From Candidatus Zixiibacteriota bacterium (lineage in GTDB: Bacteria > Zixibacteria > MSB-5A5 > CAIYYT01): a DNA stretch of 9,809 nucleotides. How positions within the stretch are numbered: the stretch's first letter is position 1; each line of letters starts with the position of its first letter. The DNA is taken from positions 1-9,809 of the forward strand of contig JAPLUP010000156.1 in the NCBI GenBank assembly GCA_026397575.1. The letters are read 5' to 3'. This document shows positions 1 to 5,951 of this stretch, piece by piece. Both the position numbers and the translations under genes were made by a program. Below the pieces are notes generated by a model. That model was given only the letters and a program-made list of their open reading frames with translations. It did not search any database and had not been told where the DNA came from.

Positions 1-1365
1 ACAAATTGTGCGCACGAGCCGCTGTGCCAATACGCCAAGCAAGCAGCTTGCAAGCAAATAGTCTTCCACCCCCATATCGATCAAGCGCGCCACCGCCCCG
101 GCGGCGTCGTTCGTGTGTATCGTGGTCAGTACCAGATGACCGGTCAATGCGGAGCGCACGGCCATCTGCGCCGTCTCGGCGTCACGGATTTCACCGACCA
201 TGATGATATCGGGGTTCTGCCGGAGAATCGAACGCAGCGCCGAGGCAAAGGTCAGCCCCGCTCTTTCGTTGATTTGTACCTGATTGATCAAGGGCAACGT
301 ATACTCGACAGGATCCTCGAGAGTGACAATGTTTTTCTCGATGCTCTTCACTTCATTGAGAGCCGCATACAGCGTAGTCGTTTTACCGGAACCGGTCGGG
401 CCGGTAATCAGAATCAGTCCCTCCGGTTTGCGAATCAGTTCCTGAAAATCTGTTTGCGTCTGCTGTGCGAAACCGAGATTTGCCAACCCCATGACCAGAT
501 TGCGACGGTCGAGCACGCGTAACACAACCTTTTCGCCGTTGACTGTCGGAAGCGTCGAGGCGCGCACGTCAATGTCACGGTTACCGATGGTAACAACGAA
601 ACGGCCGTCTTGCGGCAGGCGTTTTTCGGAAACGTCCATCTGCGACATTACTTTTATGCGAGAAACTATGCTTGCGTGCAGACTCCGCGGCGGCGCATCC
701 TGCTCCTTCAGCACGCCATTGATGCGATAGCGCACGCGCAGTTTCTGGTCATCCGGTTCGATATGAATGTCTGAGGCATGGTCCCTGACCGCCTGTGTGA
801 TGAGCAAGTTGACAAGCTTGATTAGCGGCGCTTCAGAGGTTGATGCCTCAGCTTCACTTACGGTGGCCGCAAAGTCGGGCTGCCCACTTGTCTCCTCGTC
901 GCCAATATCCTTGATCACTTCCGCCATCGACTCGCGCAGCGAGTAGTATTGGTTGATCGCCTGTGCAATTGCGGCGCTGGTCGAGACGACTCGATTGATT
1001 TTCAGGTTGGTCAGGTATTTTAACTCATCAAGTGCAATTACATCCAATGGATCGGCCATCGCCACTGTCAGAGTGCCGCCGATCTTGAAGACCGGAATCA
1101 AGTGATGCTTTTTGGCGAGACTGAGTGGAACGATCTCGACGATGATCGGGTCAATCACGAGATTGTCGAGCGCCAGTTTCGGTACACCAAGTCGAGTGTG
1201 GATGACATCAACAAGATCATCCTCCGAGATCAGACCTCTCTCCCGTAGGACTTGCCCCAGCTTGAGGCCGGTTCTATCCTGTTCCTCCAGAGCCTCCGCG
1301 AGCTGCTGGGGTGTCAGAAGACCCTTTTCGATGAGGAGATCGCCGAAGCGTTTATGTGTGCTCAT
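1..1365 (-). CDS. pilB: Type IV pilus assembly / type II secretion ATPase (PilB/GspE family), 3' end missing
   Basis: This is a cytoplasmic hexameric ATPase that powers pilus or pseudopilus extension. The window holds the first 455 codons; the frame is still open at base 1. The N-terminal ~150 residues form an MshEN/T2SSE_N-type domain (pattern GDLLIEKGLLTPQQLAEAL). After an acidic linker comes the ASDIHIEP motif that opens the N2 domain. The ATPase core is complete: Walker A GPTGSGKT at 322-329 (K328), Asp box TLEDPVEY around 348-355, Walker B region DIIMVGEIRD at 386-395 (E392), and His box IHTND at 416-420. The last visible residue is a Cys following RLVRTI, where family members begin a tetracysteine zinc motif. 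Family proteins are usually about 560-580 residues, so roughly 110 are missing. The start ATG at 1365 gives the standard N-terminus; no strong Shine-Dalgarno is visible. PilB, GspE and MshE cannot be separated here; PilB is the most likely. Confidence 0.94.
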   Translation of the reverse strand, partial: MSTHKRFGDLLIEKGLLTPQQLAEALEEQDRTGLKLGQVLRERGLISEDDLVDVIHTRLGVPKLALDNLVIDPIIVEIVPLSLAKKHHLIPVFKIGGTLTVAMADPLDVIALDELKYLTNLKINRVVSTSAAIAQAINQYYSLRESMAEVIKDIGDEETSGQPDFAATVSEAEASTSEAPLIKLVNLLITQAVRDHASDIHIEPDDQKLRVRYRINGVLKEQDAPPRSLHASIVSRIKVMSQMDVSEKRLPQDGRFVVTIGNRDIDVRASTLPTVNGEKVVLRVLDRRNLVMGLANLGFAQQTQTDFQELIRKPEGLILITGPTGSGKTTTLYAALNEVKSIEKNIVTLEDPVEYTLPLINQVQINERAGLTFASALRSILRQNPDIIMVGEIRDAETAQMAVRSALTGHLVLTTIHTNDAAGAVARLIDMGVEDYLLASCLLGVLAQRLVRTIC

Positions 1366-1468
1366 AATTGCCCATGTAGTCCATCCCTATCTGTTTTCGG
1401 GATAACTTGTGGATTACTTGAGCGTCAGGTGAAAAGCCGTCCGCTGCAGCCAGTTGTTCGGCGCTTCA

Positions 1469-2074
1469 TCAGAGGTAATGATCGATCACGTAAAGCGCAG
1501 CTTTTTCGCCTTTGCGCTGAAGGAGATGAAGAACGTCGTCGAGTACGCCTTTTGTTCGGGCTTCAGCAATAAGCCGTTCGATCTGTTTCTCCATTTTCTT
1601 CTTCGTTGCCTCGGTGGAGTGGTAGTGGGTCATGATGCCCTCTTGTGCTTCACGGAGTCCAAGAGAGTAAGCGTTCTCCCATTCTTTTCCGGCATGTGCG
1701 AATTGAGCCCCCAAGTCGGAGACTTCTCGGGAAGGTTCCTTCGACTGTCGCTTCGGCAAGGAATCGTCGACAAGGTCTGTGGAACCGCACTTCAAGCACT
1801 CCTCAGGCGCGGAGAGGTTAACGAAGCCGCGTCTTCCTATTGCCCGGGCGCGAGTATCCATGGCCTTTTCCCAATCGCCCTCCCGCTGAACAGCCCCACA
1901 CTTGTTACACCTCAGCTTCGGTGCGGCAGATGGGTTTACCGATGTCCTGGCCTTCCGTCTTCGACGGCTCCTCTGGTCGATATTCGGTGCAGCAGATGCA
2001 TTTACCGATGTCCTGGCCTTCTCTTGCGACTTGGGTTTCACCACTCTACCAAACAGCTTGCGCCACCAACTCAT
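1469..2074 (-). CDS. Hypothetical zinc-ribbon protein with an internal linker duplication
   Basis: The family of this 201-residue protein is not recognised. What can be seen: a tryptophan-containing, basic N-terminus (MSWWRKLFGR); a linker with two copies of KARTSVN(A/P)SAAP at residues 19-30 and 41-52, separated by an Arg-rich stretch; then a zinc-ribbon-like pair, CNKC (C56, C59) and CLKC (C93, C96), 33 residues apart. Residues ~120-201 are charged and probably helical (KKKMEKQIERLIAEAR). No signal peptide or membrane segment is evident, so it is probably cytoplasmic and may bind nucleic acid or protein; that is inference. The start ATG is preceded by AGGA with a short 4-nt gap. It lies 103 bp upstream of the pilB start on the same strand, so co-transcription with pilB is possible. 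A candidate promoter lies upstream at 2158-2185. Plus-strand frames over this stretch look like shadows. Confidence 0.72.
   Translation of the reverse strand: MSWWRKLFGRVVKPKSQEKARTSVNASAAPNIDQRSRRRRKARTSVNPSAAPKLRCNKCGAVQREGDWEKAMDTRARAIGRRGFVNLSAPEECLKCGSTDLVDDSLPKRQSKEPSREVSDLGAQFAHAGKEWENAYSLGLREAQEGIMTHYHSTEATKKKMEKQIERLIAEARTKGVLDDVLHLLQRKGEKAALYVIDHYL
1917..2021. repeat. Two imperfect 39-bp copies with a 66-bp period inside the zinc-ribbon gene
   Basis: Copy 1 lies at 1917-1955 and copy 2 at 1983-2021. They match at 36 of 39 positions, with differences at copy positions 9, 17 and 18. The 66-bp period is 22 codons, so the duplication keeps the reading frame. On the minus strand it encodes the two KARTSVNxSAAP segments of the 1469-2074 gene. 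The 27 bp between the copies encode the Arg-rich spacer and have not stayed similar to either flank. The high identity suggests a fairly recent duplication or ongoing copy-number change. Confidence 0.85.
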
Positions 2075-2157
2075 GGCTTCCTACTTTCTCGACTGTCTGC
2101 CCAACAGTGATTATACTAGCCTACATAAATCTGCAAAGACAGGCTGCTCGTTTCGGT

Positions 2158-2185
2158 ATAATACATCGGTCAAAAATAAAGTCAA
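2158..2185 (-). promoter_or_regulatory. Candidate sigma70-type promoter for the zinc-ribbon gene (and possibly pilB)
   Basis: Read on minus, TTGACT (2180-2185) is followed after 16 bp by TATTAT (2158-2163). The predicted start of transcription is about 75 bp upstream of the ATG at 2074. A second minus-strand TATAAT lies closer, at 2110-2115, with only a poor -35 (TTGCAG) in front of it. The -35 box overlaps an inverted repeat GTCAAG-N8-CTTGAC at 2181-2200, which could be an operator. This is consensus matching only. Confidence 0.42.
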
Positions 2186-2200
2186 GCGCTCTAACTTGAC
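2181..2200. repeat. Inverted repeat GTCAAG-N8-CTTGAC overlapping a -35 box
   Basis: GTCAAG at 2181-2186 and CTTGAC at 2195-2200 form a perfect 6-bp dyad. It overlaps the -35 hexamer of the candidate minus-strand promoter by five bases, a position suited to a repressor site. The same half-sites recur in the palindromic element at 4056-4116, where the sequence after the first half-site is also GC-ACT-like, so this may instead be a decayed relative of that element. Confidence 0.4.
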
Positions 2201-2241
2201 TAATATTACTGTCCTGCATGATTCTCTTTCTTCATTACTCT

Positions 2242-2268
2242 CCGGTTCGTACAGTCTGTATGAACCGG
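2242..2268. repeat. 27-bp near-perfect palindrome
   Basis: The arms are CCGGTTCGTACAG (2242-2254) and CTGTATGAACCGG (2256-2268), joined by a single base. Twelve of 13 positions pair exactly; the remaining one is a G/T pair, a permitted wobble in RNA. No T-run follows on either strand, so it does not look like an intrinsic terminator. It could be an operator for a dimeric regulator, or a cruciform or repeat element. It lies about 1.2 kb from the start of the NmrA-like gene and 170 bp upstream of the zinc-ribbon gene. Confidence 0.55.
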
Positions 2269-2423
2269 TTCAGAGCCTATCAAAGGGACTCTTCACGCCT
2301 TGTCCGCCTTTGTTAAAAACATGGGCATGGGATCTCGTTGGTGACTGCTATTTCTAAATAAACGAACCTTCGGAGAAAATTGTACTCTCATTTCTTACAG
2401 CCAATGTTGAGCCAGCAGCCACG

Positions 2424-2570
2424 AACAAAAAACTCATCGGAGGGTGGGCTGCCAGCTGGGCAGACGTCAGCCGCCGTCGGGACTGCTGCATCACTCCGAT
2501 CAGGGGGTGCAGTATGCCGCTACTTCTTACCAACAGGTGTGTCTACAACGACAGCATGAGCGCAAGGCAC
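2424..2570 (+). pseudogene. Decayed IS3-family transposase fragment
   Basis: Three short segments in different frames line up with the integrase-core region of IS3-family OrfB. At 2424-2456 the frame reads NKKLIGGWAAS, like the 'IVGWAMS' segment. At about 2462-2540 a second frame reads GRRQPPSGLLHHSDQGVQYA then TSYQQ, matching the signature HHSDxGxQYAS around the second catalytic Asp. At about 2541-2567 a third frame reads VYNDSMSAR, like the following 'xSMSRxGN' segment. Sequence between the first two segments is shortened, and the third catalytic residue and both termini are absent. No terminal inverted repeats or target duplication could be identified. It is an old, inactive relic. The HHSDQGVQYA match is the firm part; the flanking segments are weaker. 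Confidence 0.55.
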
Positions 2571-2609
2571 ATGATCGCAGCGACTTACGAGTGCGAACTG
2601 GGCAGGTGT

Positions 2610-3482
2610 CTACTTCACTACTTGTTTCCAAAGCGACACTGTTTCAGCCACGAATGCGTCAAAGCTGCGGGGTGGATGGTTAAGAACCAACTCCGTCTTG
2701 GCGATCTCTGATTGCTCAGCACGCAAACCATGGTCCTGAAAGAATTGATACATGATGCGGAAGTCATGCACCATCCATGCCGGTAGTATCTCAAGGGCTT
2801 GTTCTGCCCAAGAGTCGAGATCATCCCCGCCATAATTGACTTCAGTGCCCAAGTGACGACTGTAAACGGCGGCCACGCCTTTGCCGGTCAGGGCGTCAGG
2901 GCCATGCAGATTGTATGTCTTTCCTTCATGACCTGATTTGCGAAGTGAGTTGACCGCAGCGTCGGCAATATCGCGAACGTCTACGCGGTTCGAACCTGCA
3001 GAGCCGATCGGTTGAGGATAGACACCGTATTTGACAATTGCGTCCCTAAGCATCAGATCGTTCTGGAAAAAGTTGTTTGGACGCAAGATCGTGTACGCCA
3101 CACCTGAATCCTTGATCGCTTGTTCAATGGGAATCTTGCTGGCAAAATGTGGAATCCGTTCTGAGCCGGGGGGCATTACTACTGACATAAACACGATCTT
3201 CTTGATACCAACTTTCCTGGCAGCCTTGACGGCAAATTGCCCGCGTGCCGTTTCGTCCGGGTGTACGGCCGTTATCAGGACTAAGCTTTCGACACCGCCA
3301 AAGGCGCGGTGGAGCGATGGTGGGTCTGCCAAATCCCCGACCACGCCTTCGACCCCGGCCGGCAGAGATGCCAATTTGCCAATACTGTGTGTCATCACTT
3401 GTACCTTCGCGCCTTGATCTAACAGCCGCGACACAATCTGGCTGCCGACCGTTCCAGTTCCGCCTATGACCAAAATGCTCAT
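2610..3482 (-). CDS. NmrA-like / atypical short-chain dehydrogenase family NAD(P)-binding protein
   Basis: A 290-residue Rossmann-fold protein of the atypical (NmrA/HSCARG-like) SDR group. The dinucleotide-binding motif GGTGTVG sits at residues 7-13 right after the first strand (SILVI). GDLAD at 49-53 ends the strand that contacts the adenine. The group-typical segments HFASKIPIEQAIKDSG, YTILRPNNFFQN (130-141) and VDVRDIADAAV (167-177) follow in order. The classical SDR YxxxK pair is not clearly present, as in NmrA-type proteins that sense or use NAD(P)H without a fixed reaction. Substrate cannot be inferred; related proteins are annotated as NAD(P)H:quinone oxidoreductases or redox sensors. 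The ATG at 3482 has a strong Shine-Dalgarno (GAGGGAG, 3490-3496) with 7 nt spacing. It appears to be a single-gene unit: no same-strand gene abuts it. Confidence 0.9.
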   Translation of the reverse strand: MSILVIGGTGTVGSQIVSRLLDQGAKVQVMTHSIGKLASLPAGVEGVVGDLADPPSLHRAFGGVESLVLITAVHPDETARGQFAVKAARKVGIKKIVFMSVVMPPGSERIPHFASKIPIEQAIKDSGVAYTILRPNNFFQNDLMLRDAIVKYGVYPQPIGSAGSNRVDVRDIADAAVNSLRKSGHEGKTYNLHGPDALTGKGVAAVYSRHLGTEVNYGGDDLDSWAEQALEILPAWMVHDFRIMYQFFQDHGLRAEQSEIAKTELVLNHPPRSFDAFVAETVSLWKQVVK

Positions 3483-3489
3483 CTTTTTA

Positions 3490-3496
3490 CTCCCTC
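3490..3496 (-). promoter_or_regulatory. Ribosome binding site of the NmrA-like gene
   Basis: On minus, GAGGGAG stands 7 nt before the ATG at 3482, which fixes that start. No convincing -35/-10 pair was found in the 100 bp upstream. Confidence 0.7.
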
Positions 3497-3711
3497 AATA
3501 CTAAGTTTCCAAGTCCTCAGAATATGTACGCACGGAGATGCGTCGTTCACTCATCATGGGAGCCGGTATCGGTGGCAGGAGATAAGAAAAAGACGGACGG
3601 TGTGACACTTTATCACACTCTCACGGTCAACCATCTTCCGCGCCGGTAGTAAGCATAAAACAGGCAGGCGCTGACTGCACCGGCAGAAGTCATTGTCCAC
3701 CAGACCGCCAG

Positions 3712-4059
3712 TTCGAACGCAAGGAAGAGTACGATCCCAATGCCATCGAAGCTACCTACCGCGCGATTTTGCTGAAACTGGCCACTCACTCCCGGCGTCC
3801 AGTCTACTATGGCATCCCGGACACCGGCATATCGTATCAACTCGCTATGTCAGGGATCGCCGATCCTTATGTCTCCGGGCAAATCCTGCGGGTGGTGCGC
3901 AAAGGTACAACCTTCACTCGACCAGCTGAGCCGATTCTGCCACCTCGTTTTGGCAAGTCACTCGAGAATCTCGACGCGTGTGACCGAATGCATCTTGATG
4001 ATTTTCAGCAGATGTTGCGCCAGGATACTACCGGTCAGATCAAGACGTTAGTTCAGTAG
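3712..4059 (+). pseudogene. Start-less C-terminal protein fragment of unknown family
   Basis: A plus-strand frame reads as credible protein from about 3712 (FERKEEYDPNAIEAT...) to a TAG at 4057-4059, some 115 residues. Recognisable pieces are RPVYYGIPDTGISYQLAMSG, ADPYVSGQILRVVRKGT and HLDDFQQMLRQDT. The frame is open back to a stop at 3583-3585, but residues before ~3712 look non-coding, and the frame has no ATG or GTG with a ribosome site ahead of this segment. The simplest reading is the 3' end of a larger gene whose 5' part was deleted. The YDP...ATYRAILLKLA..RPVYY pattern vaguely recalls the soluble end of DUF2723/GT117 membrane glycosyltransferases, which is a weak guess. Its stop codon lies within the palindromic element at 4056-4116. 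An opposite-strand TTG-start frame (3613-3840) has a hydrophobic stretch but no ribosome site. Confidence 0.42.
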
Positions 4060-4116
4060 GTCAAGCGCACTCGGCCTTGACGATGCTCCGTCAAGCCGCA
4101 TGTCGGCTTGACCTAC
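4056..4116. repeat. Nested palindromic REP-like element
   Basis: The outer arms are an exact 11-bp inverted repeat, GTAGGTCAAGC (4056-4066) and GCTTGACCTAC (4106-4116). Inside are CTTGAC (4076-4081) and GTCAAG (4090-4095), so the element carries four alternating copies of one hexamer. Two local hairpins can form: GTCAAG/CTTGAC at 4060-4081, and a perfect 9-bp stem GTCAAGCCG-CATGT-CGGCTTGAC at 4090-4112. The structure resembles intergenic REP/BIME-type repeats, though only one copy is present here. It has no T-run, so it is not a standard terminator, but could protect or stop transcripts. It contributes the TAG stop (4057-4059) of the preceding fragment. Confidence 0.65.
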
Positions 4117-4160
4117 GGCTCCTGGCTCTCGGAAACGCCTGAATACCTGGGAATTCGCTG

Positions 4161-4200
4161 ATAACAAAGCAAGAGGGAGAAGCAGTTTTGCCTCTCCCTC
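4161..4200 (-). terminator. Intrinsic terminator of the lon-nnr-small ORF operon
   Basis: Read on minus, GAGGGAGAGGC (4190-4200) pairs with GCTTCTCCCTC (4173-4183) across a 6-nt AAAACT loop. The stem has 11 positions with one mismatch. It is followed by the T-rich tail TTGCTTTGTTAT (4161-4172). The hairpin begins 27 nt after the stop codon of the small ORF at 4228, as expected for an operon end. On plus, no comparable T-run follows, so the minus orientation is preferred. Confidence 0.65.
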
Positions 4201-4227
4201 GTGCCATTGCAACTAATTTCTCGGACT

Positions 4228-4374
4228 CTATTTTTTCGGAGCAACGTGCTTAGGGCTGACCCGATTGTCGCCGCCGACCGCTATTGGTATCGGCACCGGC
4301 TGCGGGCTTCTCCCGCCAATCAGGTTCAGCAATATATCAACAATCCAGTTCAGCATATCATTCTCTCTGTCCAT
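4228..4374 (-). CDS. Unannotated 48-residue small protein at the end of the lon-nnr operon
   Basis: An ATG at 4374 opens 48 codons ending in TAG at 4228-4230. The product begins MDRENDMLNW, then has a hydrophobic, helix-like run at residues ~7-20 (MLNWIVDILLNLIGG). A Pro/Val/Ile stretch (PQPVPIPIAVGG) and a basic tail (PKHVAPKK) follow. A weak Shine-Dalgarno (AGGG) stands 4 nt before the ATG. The case for a real gene is context. It starts 32 nt after the nnr stop and ends 27 nt before the hairpin terminator, with the same strand throughout. The acidic N-terminus, amphipathic or membrane-seeking helix and basic C-terminus would suit a small membrane-associated peptide, but that is inference and the family is not recognised. 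A 106-residue plus-strand frame over the same bases looks like a shadow. Confidence 0.55.
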   Translation of the reverse strand: MDRENDMLNWIVDILLNLIGGRSPQPVPIPIAVGGDNRVSPKHVAPKK

Positions 4375-4406
4375 TGTACCCTGATGCTACGGAGAGTTCC
4401 CGCAAA

Positions 4407-5951
4407 TCAATCCTTGATGATCCGAAAGGCCTTTGGCAGCGCGTTCACGATATCTCCCGCCACCATACCAAACGTACCGATCGATTTCTGCGCCAAGTCG
4501 CCAGCCAGCCCGTGCATATAGGCGCCACAGACTGCCGCATCCAAGCCCGTAATCCCGAGGGCGAGAAGCGCGCCGATCACGCCAGTCAGAACGTCGCCGG
4601 AGCCGCCTGTCGCCATCCCGGCATTACCGGTAGGATTGACAAAAACCCTGCCATCCGGCGAGGCAACGAGCGTAGGGGCCCCCTTCAGGAGCACCACCTT
4701 GCCGATTTCTTTGGCAAAGGCAGTAACACAGCCAAGTCGATCCGCCTGGATTGCCTCGATTGGTTTTCCGCTTAGGCTGGCGAATTCGCCCACGTGAGGG
4801 GTCAGCACCAGATTCGCTGAGCATTCCCGCAGCAACTCAGGCCTGTCGGAGAAGGCGAACAATCCATCGGCATCCAGAATTGCCGGTTTGGCCAACTTGG
4901 CGATCAGCCGGCGGAACAGTTCCATCGTTTCATGATTTCGACCAACTCCAGGACCAAGACAAACAGCGTCTGCAGCGGCGATAGCTTCCAGGATCACTCC
5001 ATGGGCTCTGACCGCCAGACATCGGCGATTCTTGATCTCCGGTAACGGCTTAGTCATGGCCTCGGTCAGTTTAATCTCAAGGATATCATTCAGACTCTTG
5101 GGAGCACCCACCGTAACAAGCCCAGTTCCTGACTTGATGGCAGCTTCTGCTGCCAAAGTGGCAGCTCCAGTCAACCCAACCGAGCCAGCGATGATCAGCA
5201 GTTTACCACAATCCCCCTTGTGTGACGTCGGTTTGCGGTCCGGGATCATCTGCTTGACCTCGCCAGAGGTGGTGAGGTTGACGAGAATCTCTTCCCCAGC
5301 AACCGTCTCAACAGGCATGCCAATATCAATGATCTTAATCTGTCCGCATTGTCCCCGACCGGGATAGAAGTACTGTCCGATTTTCGGGAGTGCCAGGGTC
5401 GCAGTATGGGTGGCTTTGATACAGGCGCCGGCAACCCCGCCGGTATCGTTATCTAAACCAGAAGGGGTGTCGACCGCAAGGATCGGTATGCCGCTGAAGT
5501 TCAGGTAGTCGATGACCTTGGCAATCCCCGGTTCAACCTGTCCATGGAAGCCGGTACCAAAGATGCCATCAACAATCAAGTCGATCCCGGAAAGAATCGG
5601 CAGAGCATCTTGTGCTCCGATCTTGATGATGCGGAGTCCAACCTGCTCAATCTTCTGGAGATTGGCCAGCGCATCGCCTTCGATTTGGCTGCGCTCGGCC
5701 AATAGGAATACCTGGACGGTTGCTCCCCAGGAATGGAGGTAACGGGCAATGACGTAACCATCGCCGCCGTTATTGCCAGGTCCACAGAAGATGGCAACCC
5801 GCCTGCCTTTGGTCTCGCCGCTGAAGATGTCTTTGATAAAGTGGGCAATGCCCCGGCCTGCGTTTTCCATAAGCTCGAGTCCGGGTATGCCAATTTTCTC
5901 GATCGCCCGCCGGTCAATGGCGCGCATTTGCTGAGTTGACACCAGCCTCAT
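4407..5951 (-). CDS. nnr: Bifunctional NAD(P)H-hydrate epimerase / ADP-dependent NAD(P)H-hydrate dehydratase
   Basis: This metabolite-repair enzyme (514 residues) restores NAD(P)H damaged by hydration. The N-terminal YjeF_N domain epimerises the R and S hydrates; the C-terminal YjeF_C (ribokinase-like) domain dehydrates the S form using ADP. Epimerase motifs: CGPGNNGGDG at 56-65, VDGIFGTGFHG at 128-137, and AVDTPSGLD at 159-167 (catalytic-region D161). Dehydratase motifs: SHKGDCGKLLIIAGS at 243-257, LGPGVGRN at 332-339, ILDADGLFAF at 358-367, LTPHVGEF at 383-390, and GGSGDVLTG at 449-457 with the conserved Asp453. Length is typical for the fused form. The ATG overlaps the lon stop as ATGA (5948-5951) and has no clear Shine-Dalgarno, indicating translational coupling to lon. 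The predicted protein is intact and soluble. Confidence 0.97.
   Translation of the reverse strand: MRLVSTQQMRAIDRRAIEKIGIPGLELMENAGRGIAHFIKDIFSGETKGRRVAIFCGPGNNGGDGYVIARYLHSWGATVQVFLLAERSQIEGDALANLQKIEQVGLRIIKIGAQDALPILSGIDLIVDGIFGTGFHGQVEPGIAKVIDYLNFSGIPILAVDTPSGLDNDTGGVAGACIKATHTATLALPKIGQYFYPGRGQCGQIKIIDIGMPVETVAGEEILVNLTTSGEVKQMIPDRKPTSHKGDCGKLLIIAGSVGLTGAATLAAEAAIKSGTGLVTVGAPKSLNDILEIKLTEAMTKPLPEIKNRRCLAVRAHGVILEAIAAADAVCLGPGVGRNHETMELFRRLIAKLAKPAILDADGLFAFSDRPELLRECSANLVLTPHVGEFASLSGKPIEAIQADRLGCVTAFAKEIGKVVLLKGAPTLVASPDGRVFVNPTGNAGMATGGSGDVLTGVIGALLALGITGLDAAVCGAYMHGLAGDLAQKSIGTFGMVAGDIVNALPKAFRIIKD

Larger units (their letters stand above)
2075..2609. other. Gene-poor stretch between the zinc-ribbon gene and the NmrA-like gene
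   Basis: This 535-bp stretch holds the candidate minus-strand promoter at 2158-2185, the GTCAAG/CTTGAC inverted repeat at 2181-2200, the palindrome at 2242-2268 and the IS3-type remnant near 2424-2570. Several open frames cross it, but none has a Shine-Dalgarno plus protein-like composition. No clear terminator was found for the NmrA-like gene that ends at 2610. Confidence 0.6.

Noticed and set aside
1454..2110. 218-residue plus-strand frame opposite the zinc-ribbon gene
   Set aside because: Its composition is not protein-like in the repeat area, while the minus frame has CxxC pairs, a ribosome site and a promoter.
2444..2683. 79-codon plus frame as an intact gene
   Set aside because: Only its first third resembles transposase and the rest is out of frame. 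It also overlaps the 3' end of the NmrA-like gene, so it is treated as part of the IS3 relic.
3600..3618. GTGTGA-N7-TCACAC inverted repeat resembling a CRP/FNR-type site
   Set aside because: The half-sites fit CRP but the spacer is 7 rather than 6, and no promoter or start codon is positioned to use it.
3613..3840. 75-codon minus frame with a hydrophobic stretch resembling a small membrane protein
   Set aside because: TTG start without a ribosome site, and half of it is antisense to the more protein-like plus-strand fragment. It is not wholly excluded.
4284..4775. 163-residue plus-strand open frame opposite nnr
   Set aside because: It is a shadow of the conserved dehydratase domain; no protein family features or ribosome site.
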